From NCBI RefSeq assembly GCF_002443255.2, contig NW_019211460.1, positions 28,988,481 through 29,052,480 on the forward strand: DNA of 64,000 nucleotides, read 5' to 3'. The stretch's first letter is position 1. The number at the start of each line of letters is the position of its first letter. Below are positions 1 through 10,594 of this stretch, one piece after another. Under the pieces are notes generated by a model. It saw only the letters and a program-made list of their open reading frames with translations. It did not search any database and was not told the DNA's origin. Made by a program: the position numbers and the translations under genes. The DNA is from Varroa destructor (taxonomy: Eukaryota; Arthropoda; Arachnida; Mesostigmata; Varroidae).

Positions 1-1085
1 TTTGTCCTTTCGCAAAACAAGTCCGCGTTTCCACGGTTTATAACGATTTGACAGCTTGTATTATGGCCGCTAGTAGCACGATATTGAATAAAAGATCTTT
101 GAGCTCTTCTTGACGCTTCGTTCATAAAACCACTATGGCTGTATACGCTTTCCCGACAAATGTTGCATAGTGAAACTTTTATTTACGACTTAACTCAGCT
201 TTGAGTTGCAAATGCAAAAGTTCTAGCCCATCTATTAGTCAAAGGTCTTGTGAAAACGAGTCTCCTTTCTTGCCTTTGTGGGCAGAAGGAGAAAGGCGTA
301 ATTCTACTAAAACGTGGACAAAGGATACGAAAATCATAGCAAGCACTGAGCTGCGTAAGCTGCTCCGGTTTCATTGGCAAAAAAATTGAAGATGACGTAG
401 AATATTTGATTGGGGTAGCAATCTGCCCTAAAATAACTTATAAACTATGATGTCAGAGGGTGTAAATAAATATAAATGAATGACTTAGGGACAATGCTAT
501 ATTGTGAAAAAGAGTTACTTGCAAAACCTATAACATCAAATTATATTTTAGAAATATAGCTCGTACTTGAACGCATCAATCGATACCAAACGTAATTCTT
601 AAGTAGATTATGGTGTCTCGCTGGCTAGGAGCGGGATTGCCGTACTGGACGTATCAGGAGCAATTAGTAAAGCAGATGGTTGACTGCGTAGTGCGTCAAC
701 CAGTAGAGTCGCTTAGATATAGAACGAAACCGTCCCCTGAGACAAAGATCAACTGCCAGTCAACTGGCCATTAAGGGAGTAGAAGCTTCTTTACATGTTG
801 GAAGGGCACCCTTTACGCTGCCTTTAGCAGACATCTTTCTTGATGGAATCCCTTCGAAATAATATATTGAGTCAATTCTACAATACATTCGCTGTCGTTC
901 TGATTGGAGTCCACTTCGTGGTGCCGCTGCTGCTTTTAAATCTATCGGCAAATTGTTTCCTATTGCTTTATACCTGTCAAACACGTAATCCATTCATAGC
1001 ATTCCGTTTGATACATTCCACCAATAACTAGTTGAGCTTCCTGCTCCTGAAAACGATCAGAAGGGCCTGCTATTTGTAGTCGGTG

Positions 1086-1107
1086 TATATATATATATAT
1101 ATATATA
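1086..1107. repeat. (TA)11 microsatellite
   Basis: Uninterrupted TA dinucleotides. Confidence 0.95.
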
Positions 1108-4100
1108 GAGGGTTATACATCAAACTTGTTGGCTTATCCTGAAGTTATCGGAGTTACGGAGGAAAAATTTTAAACATGTACCTAGGTTGATTTGTTCGAT
1201 AAACATTCGGTGTATATTTTAAACCGTAACTAACACATACTGTTACGTGTTACTTAAAGTAACTGTTGCGATAGCAGGTATGTTTCAGTTGGTTAAATGC
1301 TCCTCCATTACCCATCAAAATGAGGCCGTCTCCTCGCAATGAGATGCTGAATAACGTTTTTTGAGCGCCTATTGCCAAAAAGACACATAACTTCCATTTT
1401 GCGCTCCGTTGAAATTCTACTCTGATATCACACAATTCACCCTTAACCTTTGTCATCCTTAATACCCGTAGCTTTGTACATTCACATACTTACGTATAGC
1501 GCATATGTAGCATCCAGTCAAATGGAGCCCGTAGGGATAACGTCGATCTTGACTTGTCCGTCACTTTCGATCGGCTACTGGTGCCGCTGCCGAATTTCGA
1601 AAACGTCACAAAAAGTCTTTACAGCAACGCAATAGATCCCAAGCGCATATCACCCATGATCGCCGTTTTTACCCGCCAAAGATCCGACAAATGCTATTAC
1701 GACTCGGTAACATTCCAGTCTGTCTAAGACATCGTCGTCGTATTCCTTGCCCCCGTCGGTTTTCCTGTCGTTAGAGAATTAACTCGGGAGATATGAAATG
1801 CGACTGAGAGATTCCTCTTCGACAACGGTCGACGTTTGGTAGGCTGACGTAGATTACTTTTCATCTTAGTTCTAAGCTGTTTTATATGTGTTACACAGAG
1901 AAGGCGGCCGATTGATAACAAGAGAGAGAAAAGTACCTGTTAGCGGCTATGTGTGCTGCTGTAGCAGAAGCGTATGTATTGGAGGAACGAATCTACAGGC
2001 CATGCTTTAACTCAAAAACGCTTTCGCACGGAGCGCACATAACGAAAAGGCAACGAAACCCAGCGTTCGCTGCCTTCTTTTTTCAGCCTAAGTGGGTGAC
2101 TGAGTGAATAGTATAGCCGGTACAACCACATAGATACCTACTGTGATGGGTGATGGCTGAGCCAAAGCTGGGGGAGATGGTGGGAGCGCGTAGGCAACGC
2201 CCCTCGTCCGCGTCGCATTTCTACGCTTACCACTCATTGATGGCGCGGTTGACTTACACAAAACGCTATTTACGCCCCTAGATCTATCTGTGTCTCCCTT
2301 ATTGAAACAGAGGTTCAAATGATCTTAGCGAACAGACAACAGAAATAGTTTCTTCAGTCATCGGCATCAAAAAACACAGTAACTGTATTATACCCGGTGT
2401 CGTGTGATCAATACTAGTAGCGTGAGTAGCAAACGATGTGAAGCAAAAAAGCAATACGCTTGAATAGCTATACGCATATCCAAGTACAGAATGTCTCTAA
2501 GGGTAACGCAAGCAATACCGGTAATGCTAAAATCGAATCAGCATAGATAAGAATAGGTTTTGATAAGGTTTAAATTAATCTGATAAGGTGCCAACAGTAG
2601 CATCGTGCTGCGGCATTCCCTTAGCTACTACAAATATCTGAAGTGTTCTGGTTGTCGTTGATCTTGTCAGTGTTACTGCTGCCGGTCTGCGCTATGAATG
2701 AACGTAGAGGCATTTTGAAACCATCGAAGGAAAAGATATCTGTAAAGTTAGTCATAGTAATCGTGAAACGGACTGGGCCAAAGTACAGAGTGAGAGAAAC
2801 AGGAAGGAAATCGCGTTAGTACGGACAGAGGCTGGACGCCAACAGGGGGCGATGAAAAATGCTATAGAAGAAGAACAAGCTATACCATATCAGACTTCCG
2901 AACATGCGCATACGAGAAAACCAGGAAGGAAAAAGAAGCACATGCATCAGGCATCATGTCAACAACAACAACTGACAAACGGAGTAGAAGTGGCAACACC
3001 AGAACTATAGCGATGACAACAACAAATAGAACGGCACGCAACTATATAGAAAATAGGCCCATAATGGCTATATACAGAAGCTGTCATTACCGCCTAGTCT
3101 TTACTGAAAGGCCAGAAGCGATGCTGCTGTACCCGGTCTGGGAAGGACAGCGGGGATCTCTGTCCCAGCAGGATAGCTTGGTTCTCTATTTCTGCTAGCC
3201 TTTGCCGCCATAGTCCTATAGCTAACAGATTGTTTGAGACACATTGTAATGGTGGTGACGTCAGTAATACCGATAGAACAACACCAAAGCCACCCAGTTA
3301 CGGTCAGCATGTTCCAAAGATGCCGTGTCTCTCTCCTGTACGTTCCTGTTTTCCACACTGCCTCTTTTGTCGCTGTTTCTCACCCTCGTTTTGTCAATAG
3401 CTATACGTTTATGTGCATGTGTACTGACGATATACCACATGTCTTGTGGCGCTCTTGCCGTCAAGCGGATCCTTATCTACCGTAGTTTGTCCGACGGTCT
3501 TTGGTAACGATGGTGGTATTGTTTTTGTTGATCATGAATGATGCCTTCGGGATAGACAGGCAGACCTAACAGAACAAAAAGACGACGCCGAGGCTTAGCA
3601 GGACGAGAGAGCGATGCATAGAAGACAGCTGGAGCTAGCGTGCTGTCCGTCATCCCGTCGTCAGACTGAGCCGCCACGCCCTGACCTAACTTAGGTGAAC
3701 AGCGCAGTCGCGAGAAAAGATAGCATGAGAGAACGAATGGGAAAGAATGACACGAAAGGCGGCCAGCTAGACAAAAGGCAAGTTAACCTGACATTGGTCT
3801 TATACATGATTTCCTGCCAATCCGGAATCCTCACGGTCTCTGAGCGTGTTCGGTCCGTTGTTTGTTAATGATCTCCGAAATAAAAAGAGAATGAAAAAGG
3901 GATGGCTTCTCCCATCCTGTATACAAGTTGCACACCTGCGGTCAAAACAGAATGGTAGAGATTTAGAGAGGTGTCCTAGAATGACAATTGCGCTAGTCGT
4001 ATCAAAAATGTTCGATTCGTTCGTACTATTCACTATATGGCTATAGGTCCACAATCAGATGTTTCACCGGCTGGACTGTCTAGGTCCAGAGGCTCTGTAC

Positions 4101-5055
4101 CAGATGTGTGTTTTTGGTGTTTCCTAAGGCTCACTCACTCGTATATAAACAAAGACGTATGGATCGATGGTGCCGTGCAAAAAAGGCATAAATAGAAACG
4201 ACCACAGTCACAGAAATTCTATCCTCAGCTGCGAACCCTGGATAAGCGATCTCTATCAGCCGGTTTGAACAAGAGAATGACACCTAAATATGATCGAATA
4301 ATAACGATAATAATAACTATAATAACAACAACAGTAAAAGGCATAAGAGAAAGAAGACTAATATCTAAATATGATCATCAGAAAACACATCAGGTACGTC
4401 TAGCAAAATAGTTTTGTCGTCCTTCTGGTGCATGCCGTTGCGTCACGTAGGTAACGCCAACAGCCACAGTAAGGTCATCAAATATCGCATTTATTCTTAC
4501 TCTTCTCTTTTCTTTTCCACTTTTCCACCGCTTTCAGCGCATACATAAAGCAACATTATATTAATCATATGCTGTGTATTCATGTCTATTACATATCTAC
4601 CACCACTCTAACATCCATTGCTACTCATGTTGCCAATCGAGTTCCTCCAGCTCTAGACATCTTCACCGCTCTAGCATCATATAATTAACTAGTGAGTTCA
4701 AATCGATAGCGTCACTGTGTTCTTTGTCTTTCTATGTTTGTTCGAGCTTCTCACGCTCGAACCATTGCGGTAAATATCCGTCTAATTTTGCCATGCTTCA
4801 TTTGTCATTATCTTGTGCTCGTTTTCTGTAGTCGCTTGGTGAGCTTCTATGGTTCAATAGCTTTTATAATGTCAATGCTACAGCAAAGGGGTTTTGTTTG
4901 GGTTCGGCGTCACCTAATAGAAATCGTACATTAGTCTGACGATCAGCGTGTTACAGCAATAGTATTACACCTGCTTCCGTACCCCTGGCGTCTGGAGAAG
5001 AGCTAACGCTCTTAAGTATGATACTTGTTTTTCGTGCGTTTTATTTCCTTCATTA

Positions 5056-5076
5056 CCCCCCACCCCCCCCCCACCC
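5056..5076. repeat. C-rich homopolymer tract
   Basis: Runs of C broken by two single A bases; the longest run is C10. Confidence 0.9.
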
Positions 5077-6199
5077 ATTAACCTCGATTACTTTAAGGAA
5101 CGACGTAATTTAAGTGGTTAATGCGCATCTCTTTGAGTGTGTTCCTAAGCTAACCACAACTAACAAGCATGCTATTACCGTGGTCCAAATCTTAGAGTTG
5201 GAAGAAATCATCAACAAACATTAATATTCTGGAAAATAGAAAATGTAATAGAGGAGAAATTAAGGAACATCGGGTTATTACTAGGAAGGCTGAATGCTGC
5301 TTGCTATTTCACACGTCTGTTGGCAAAACCCTAGGTAAGTCCAGACCTACTCCGGTTAGCCTCCTGAGGGAAGCAAATTGCCGATGCTTTGACCAAAAAT
5401 AGGTGATTCCGAGAACTTGTTCGCAAAGCATAAATAACAACTAGTGCTATACATATGAAAAAAAAACCTCAACTTCCAAAACTATTCTTATCATCACGTT
5501 CTTCCATTTCGTTCCACTGGATACTGTCGTCTCTTCAAAATCACAGAGATCATCACTGGTACATCGTCATTGTCTCTATCGACCAGACATATCCGTAAAC
5601 CGATAATTAACAGTTCGTGTTGCTGTTTCGTCACAGCAGCTGCTGCAGTTAACTCTAATATATAACAACGAGATCTGCTAATCTTTCTGTTATCAATGAC
5701 AGAAAAATCAGGCCAAAGTAATGTTGTAAATAATATATCATACACATTTTCCTTTAGAATCACAATATAGTATTTCAAGGTTTTAGCGAACTTAACAAAA
5801 TTACATTATCTCTCAATGCGGCCTGGTTATCGGTCACTAACAACCTTGAGATAGCTTACTATCTTCATAATATTATAATGTTAAGCATTAATACTACCTT
5901 TTATAAATAACAATTGTTTCATCGGCCATTATTACATTATATAAGCGCGGTATATATAAGAAGTGTATATTTCTTTGTCTGTTGCATGGTAGTCCGTTTT
6001 GCATGTGTAGCTTATCCAGTTGTTGGGCTTCGTGCATTCGTTGACTTTGTATTTTTTTTTATTCCTTTACTATTTCAACCAACCCACTTGCTTCAGCCGA
6101 GCATTTCCCACAGTTTAGTAATAGAAGTAACATATAGTACAACATTGGAAAATACTGCTTTACCTGTCGTGGTGTGTATGTAGCCCAGCTAGCTATATG

Positions 6200-6656
6200 T
6201 TAGTGTGTTTTTATTTTCTACAGCTAAGCCAAAAAACAACGGGTAATAAGTCTGTGTCCTTTCTCCCGAAGCTGGTTGTTGCGTCGCCGATCATACCGTT
6301 CAACAATCCTTCTCTTTGTATGGGCCTGTTCCGTGTTCTGCTTTGATTTTGTAGGAAGAGTTTAATGTCACCGTTCGTTTCATCTCCATGGATTTCTCTT
6401 GTTATTAATAATAATATATTTACATGAATCTATACATTTGAACTAAACGCAATACATTTTGGATTACAAAGTAAGACAAGTTTACTAACTGGTGTCAAAA
6501 GCATATATGCTTTAACCCTTACAGAGTGCACTCCACATTTCTTCTTCTTTTATTTTGACTTGAATGTGCTTTTTTCGTGTGCGGTCGATCCGCCATACGG
6601 CAGATCGTTATTATCAACTTTGCCATATGAACCCTGTAGTTATACTATCTCCGTTT
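6200..6656 (-). other. Probable 3' UTR of the LRR gene
   Basis: This is the non-coding stretch immediately after the TAA. A canonical AATAAA lies on the minus strand at 6554-6549, about 100 bases after the stop, which would put cleavage near 6530. A second AATAAA-like site lies near 6210, so the true end is uncertain. Confidence 0.35.
6549..6554 (-). terminator. Candidate polyadenylation signal AATAAA
   Basis: Reverse complement of TTTATT, about 100 bases downstream of the LRR stop codon, in a U-rich context on the transcript strand. The hexamer is common by chance in AT-rich DNA, so the support is positional only. Confidence 0.35.
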
Positions 6657-8153
6657 TTAGACGTAGATGAGACTATGGTAGGTAGATGGTTGTGATTGAT
6701 GTTTAGGCAATTGACCCTCTTGTTGCTGTTGTTGTAACGTTTGTTGCCCCTGCAACTGATGGTGCAGGAGCTGTTGAGATTGCTGTGACAGGCATTGGTC
6801 GGAGAATCGGCCGATCGTTTCGTAGCCCGGATCAGATGGGGTTCGCGATGATATGGTATGACAGGATAGGATCTGGTACGCGCGGTTTCCTGTGTCTACT
6901 GGAAGAGCACCGTTCAGACTCATTAAATAGCTCTGCAGAGCGTTCGGGTTGAGGGTAGCGTAGGACGGTTCGAGAGGAAGACCATTGCCAGGGCCTACCG
7001 ACAACGCCTGCGCGATTGGATGGTGTGCTTGTAACGTTGTGTATGCATGAGGTTGAATGATGTACGGGTATTTGTGGTTGTCGTAAGAAGCGTACTTGAC
7101 TGGTGAAGTGTCAAGGTCTTTAATGATCGTGCCGGTCCTAGCATCGCTGATTCGTCGCCGCCACGTCAGGAACAACACGACGGAGACCAAGACGAAAACG
7201 GCCAGCGAGGTGAAGGTGACAGCCAGAATACCTCTACCAGACTCACCCTCACAATTGAGTTGGACATCGCTGAGGCTTTTAAGGAAATCCATGTGGAGAT
7301 GTGGCGGTCCGTGACAGCGGACTGCAGAACTGTTATGGTACGCGTGTGGTTTCTGCGCCATATGGCGCCAAAGCCAGGTCAGGGAACAATTGCACACTAG
7401 GGGGTTCTTCGTCACGTCAAACGACTCGAGTTGATCCACGGGCAAAAGTTCAGGATGAATGTACTTGAGGTCGTTGCCACGCAAGCTGACCTTTCGCAGC
7501 TGACGTAGGTGATTAAGCAGTGTCGACGGCAGATGCTCCAGCTGCATATTGAACTCCATCCAGAGTTCTTCGAGCTCAGGTGTGTGACGGAAGACATCTT
7601 CTTCGATGCGTTCGAGATTCTCGGAACGGGTAAGATGCAAACGCTTCAGTTTTCGCAGATGTTTAAGATCGTTCGTCGAAATCTTCGGCATGAGGTTCCC
7701 GCCAACGTTTAGCTCCTCAAGCTCAGTGAGCCTCGAAATTGCGCGTGGGAAAACGAGTAAGTTATTGTTCTGCACGTTCAGCTTCTTCAAACTGGCGACA
7801 CCGACGAACGCATCGGCATGAATTTGTGACAGCGCGCACTGGTCGAGGAGTAGCTCCTCCAGCTGATTAAGATGATAGAAAGCACTTTCCTCAACCATCG
7901 ACAGAGCGTTCGATCCGAGATCGAGAGCTCGGAGCGTCGAGATGTAGGTGAATGAATCGCTCGGGATGTGGCGCAGTGCGTTTGAACGCAAGACCAGTCG
8001 CTCAAGATTAGTAAGTCCATGGAAAGCTCCTGAACTGACCGAGGATATCTTGTTGTGAGACAGATCAAGAACTTTTAGCTTGTGTAGAGGCGTGAACACG
8101 TTTGATGTCAGCTCGGCAATGCTGTTTTTCTTCAGGATAAGATGAGTCAAACT
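6657..8153 (-). CDS. LRR gene exon 3: repeats 4-13, C-cap, TM, cytoplasmic tail, stop
   Basis: The exon has 499 codons including TAA at 6659-6657. I place the acceptor at TTGCTTGCAG|AGTTTG (AG at 8155-8154), because joining GLE to SLTHLILKKNS keeps the 24-residue repeat spacing exactly. The open frame extends 26 codons further upstream, but that extension is not LRR-like and is taken as intron. Repeats run back to back, followed by NPLVCNCSLTWLW, the typical C-terminal cap. The helix ILAVTFTSLAVFVLVSVVLF is followed by basic residues as a stop-transfer signal, so the tail is cytoplasmic. The tail contains six Yxx[I/L] motifs and a Gln-rich segment encoded around 6690-6785. Confidence 0.93.
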   Translation of the reverse strand, partial: SLTHLILKKNSIAELTSNVFTPLHKLKVLDLSHNKISSVSSGAFHGLTNLERLVLRSNALRHIPSDSFTYISTLRALDLGSNALSMVEESAFYHLNQLEELLLDQCALSQIHADAFVGVASLKKLNVQNNNLLVFPRAISRLTELEELNVGGNLMPKISTNDLKHLRKLKRLHLTRSENLERIEEDVFRHTPELEELWMEFNMQLEHLPSTLLNHLRQLRKVSLRGNDLKYIHPELLPVDQLESFDVTKNPLVCNCSLTWLWRHMAQKPHAYHNSSAVRCHGPPHLHMDFLKSLSDVQLNCEGESGRGILAVTFTSLAVFVLVSVVLFLTWRRRISDARTGTIIKDLDTSPVKYASYDNHKYPYIIQPHAYTTLQAHHPIAQALSVGPGNGLPLEPSYATLNPNALQSYLMSLNGALPVDTGNRAYQILSCHTISSRTPSDPGYETIGRFSDQCLSQQSQQLLHHQLQGQQTLQQQQQEGQLPKHQSQPSTYHSLIYV

Positions 8154-10072
8154 CTGCAAGCAACGGGTGGTGCGCGGTTTGGTCAGAGAATTGATATTGG
8201 AATAGAGTTTCCTGATCGTAGGCCTCAACAAAACGCTGCACCTTTAGTTAGCTTTACTGATAAGCCAAGGATATTCGAGAACTCAATCTATTTAGATATT
8301 CCAAGATAGAAGATTTGACTGCCAAAAGTACGAAGTCGAGTATTAACGACTCTAGATAGTAGTAGTCCTGTCAATAAAAAGTCAAATTTCAGTCGATTGA
8401 AAAAATAGCTGTATCAAATGTTAACACAGAGTGCTTCCATCATACGTACCTCGAGACCTTCAAAGGCGTCTTTTTCGACCATGGTGATGAGGTTATAGCT
8501 AATGTCCAACCGGCGTAACTCCTTTAGTTCGAGACCCTTCGAACCAAGTTTGGCGATCTTATTAAAGCTTACGTCAAGCGCCTCCATGTGAGCGTATACT
8601 CCGAACGCTGAGTCGATGCTAACAATATTATTTCGGGGTAACGTAATTTCCTTGATCATTGGGTTAAGCGTGAGAGGCACTACCTCAAACCCAGCATCTG
8701 CACAGCTGACGGTATAATCGACATCATTGCAATGACAACGTGCGGGACAGAATGTTGACCAGCGAGTGCTTTGTGTAAGTGGGGCAAGTCCCACCACGAA
8801 TAAGGAAACCAAAGGCAGCTGTAAATAAGACAAGACGAAGCAGTCAACGGTTAAGCATTACTAATGGCCAAGAAGAATCCCAAGAAAATGCTAAGCTAAC
8901 TAATGCGACCCATCGGGTTGCTCCACTACGACAATAGCCCTATGAATTTGTTTAGCCGTGATCAGCTAGGACTGAGATACACTGTGGAAAATATGAATCA
9001 TCGCAAAAAAACAATAACGAAACAGATTCACAGGAGTGGCTGCTACGGTCATTCTGTATAACTCCTAGCAATACCTAGAGTTCAGTGGAAACCTATGGAC
9101 GTGTGTATATTTCGTGAGGGATATCTGCATCTCATTAAAATGACACGGCGACAGATGGCACTGTGGACCATGTAGAGTACAATGACAACCAATCTAGAAT
9201 TAAGATTTCGAATCGAGGCATAAGAGTGAGAGGCCCACAGTCCGTGGCAAAACAGGTAGCCTAGAACATACCTAGGACATGGACCAACCCATAAAGAGAG
9301 AACACCCAAATAAACAACACTATTTCATAGACAGATTGCCAGATAATGTAGGTGCTTGATTCGACGGCAGTCTGAAGGCAGGCTAGTGAGGTGGAGTCTC
9401 GCATAATGTTTTCGTGCCCAGTCGTGGACGAACACGTAGGCCGGACATCAGCTGGTGAAGCACACCGGAACAAAAACGACACTGGAGAATGAATGGTCAG
9501 ATCGTTTGTTGGCGAATGATAGAAAAACAAGCCAAGATGACGTTCAGCATCGGTGACGATTTCGTGATTCTGACAATGTATGTGCACCGAGCCCCGATCC
9601 AACGCTAGGAAAGGTACTGAATTTACGCTCCTACTGAATTTATCTCTTTCAAAGTCAACGAACCTCGACGGGTATGAATTTGCTGTTTGTCTATGAAGCT
9701 GACGATGCTTGTGACGACTCGGCGTTTGTACAAGTGAATAGGTATTTGCTGTATTACTTTACATTAGCGTCTCAAATTGTTTACCATAGTTATTAAACAC
9801 ACGAGCATAGTCGGCAGATTATTTATTATAACAACGATGACCCAATTATAACAGCTGCATGAACGGAATAAGTACCTATTGTTTTCAATAGCCTGTCATC
9901 GGACAAATAATATGGCAGCAAAAAAAAATAGGGAAAATTAAGCTAAGATTATTAAGATGTTGCTGTCTACCTTGACTCAGTCAGTATGTACTAATCACAG
10001 ATATCATATAACGCGTCCTACGTTTGGCAAATCAGTATAAGCGTGCTAATAAAAAAAAATACGTACTTTCAT
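6657..10072 (-). CDS. LRR single-pass transmembrane receptor-like protein, join of three exons
   Basis: Predicted coding sequence joins 10072-10067, 8818-8450 and 8153-6657, giving 623 residues. Seen in the translation: signal peptide (residues 1 to about 19, hydrophobic core LPLVSLFVVGLAP); cysteine-rich N-cap with C26, C30, C32 and C41; about 13 leucine-rich repeats of 23-25 residues (about 55-365); C-terminal cap with C379, C381, C405 and C426; a 23-residue hydrophobic helix (about 434-456) followed by RRR; and a 167-residue cytoplasmic tail with a Gln-rich stretch and the C-terminus SLIYV. By family knowledge, proteins with LRRNT-LRR-LRRCT-TM architecture act at the cell surface in adhesion, axon guidance, synapse formation or signalling. 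No Ig, fibronectin or TIR domain is visible, so Kekkon and Toll are unlikely. I cannot assign an orthologue. The LRR body is certain; the two-codon first exon is inference. Confidence 0.9.
8154..8449 (-). other. LRR gene intron 2 (296 bp, phase 0)
   Basis: GT-AG intron with donor GTACGTATG and acceptor TTGCTTGCAG. It falls exactly between two leucine-rich repeats. No internal feature seen. Confidence 0.85.
8450..8818 (-). CDS. LRR gene exon 2: signal core, N-cap, repeats 1-3
   Basis: The exon is 369 bases, phase 0 at both ends. Its acceptor is the minus-strand tract CTTCGTCTTGTCTTATTTACAG ending at 8819. Its donor is CTCGAG|GTACGTATG, with GT at 8449-8448. The exon encodes the signal-peptide hydrophobic core, the CPxxCxC...C N-cap and three leucine-rich repeats ending in AFEGLE. 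Open reading continues 15 bases upstream of the acceptor only from a TTG, not an ATG, so reading this exon as the gene start would be wrong. Confidence 0.88.
8819..10066 (-). other. LRR gene intron 1 (1,248 bp, phase 0)
   Basis: Predicted from the ATGAAA|GTACGTATT donor to the CTTATTTACAG acceptor. It splits the signal peptide two codons after the start. No conserved coding segment is seen inside. The open frames of 75 and 113 codons on the minus strand here start with TTG and have noise-like composition. Confidence 0.6.
10067..10072 (-). CDS. Coding part of first exon (Met-Lys) of the LRR gene
   Basis: The exon 2 frame has no ATG upstream: it meets a TAA nine codons before the acceptor, and the first in-exon Met lies beyond the N-cap. 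A start must therefore come from an upstream exon ending in phase 0. At 10072 the minus strand reads ACA-ATG-AAA followed at once by GTACGTATT, a near-ideal donor in phase 0. Splicing to exon 2 yields MK-LPLVSLFVVGLAPLTQS, a textbook signal peptide with one basic residue before the hydrophobic core. Where the exon begins upstream is unknown. A pyrimidine-rich acceptor-like stretch ends in CAG just 5 bases before the ATG, so this could even be an 11-base microexon. Confidence 0.65.
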
Positions 10073-10530
10073 TGTGCCTGTGATGTAGAGACGGAATCAG
10101 GAACGTGCCGCAAAAAGAATGGAAGATTCTGAGTAACAACCACGTCGTAGTATCCGTAAACGGCACAGCTTAGTAAGCATATAATCTGTAGATGAAACGT
10201 CCAAAGCAAATCATGAATAATGATTGCCACTTCCATGCGCAATAAACAATTTGACACACACGAGTTTTTCAGTCAGCCTCAAACAATTTTGGATTGTTTC
10301 TCCGACGCTTTTAATGGCACACCGTTTTTTAGTAGAAAACAAATTCAACTACTAGCAATGTCACTTTATTGTATTCCTTAGGAAGCTCCCGGTGGAGATC
10401 ATGGTTCACGTTCACATACACACACAATATCTTGCCACGCTATTGACGACGTCGTCGTACCGCCCGCACTACGACCTGCGTCCAGCTCTATATCTGAACG
10501 ACCGTTGGCAGGCTCTTTGCTTTTGACTAA

Positions 10531-10551
10531 GGACGACAGTTTGCGTCGTCC
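10531..10551. other. Perfect 7-bp hairpin with 7-nt loop
   Basis: GGACGAC, a seven-base loop, then GTCGTCC. It lies in the CpG-rich region upstream of the LRR gene and could form in a 5' leader RNA. Function unknown. Confidence 0.5.
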
Positions 10552-10581
10552 TCTCCCAAAGTGGCGAGGGCGCGTGTCCCA

Positions 10582-10594
10582 CCCCCGTCGGGGG
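10582..10594. other. C5-GTC-G5 inverted repeat
   Basis: CCCCCGTCGGGGG, a 5-bp all-GC stem with a three-base loop, about 30 bases from the neighbouring hairpin. Confidence 0.5.

Larger units (their letters stand above)
1..6199. other. Non-coding region downstream of the LRR gene
   Basis: Open frames are short, overlap on both strands and often begin with GTG or TTG, so I accept none as a gene. It contains a (TA)11 tract at 1086 and a C-rich tract at 5056. A minus-strand transcript's 3' end or intergenic DNA are the simplest readings. Confidence 0.6.

Noticed and set aside
7096..7821. Plus-strand frames opposite the LRR exon
   Set aside because: They are shadows of the minus-strand LRR coding sequence.
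8154..8231. 26-codon N-terminal extension of the large LRR frame
   Set aside because: It starts with TTG, is not LRR-like, and contains the CTTGCAG acceptor that restores the 24-residue repeat register with exon 2.
8414..8833. Reading the 139-codon frame as a complete gene start with MSYLQ
   Set aside because: The first codon is TTG, and the codons before CTG-CCT form a splice acceptor (CTTATTTACAG). The last 11 codons run through a perfect donor into the intron.
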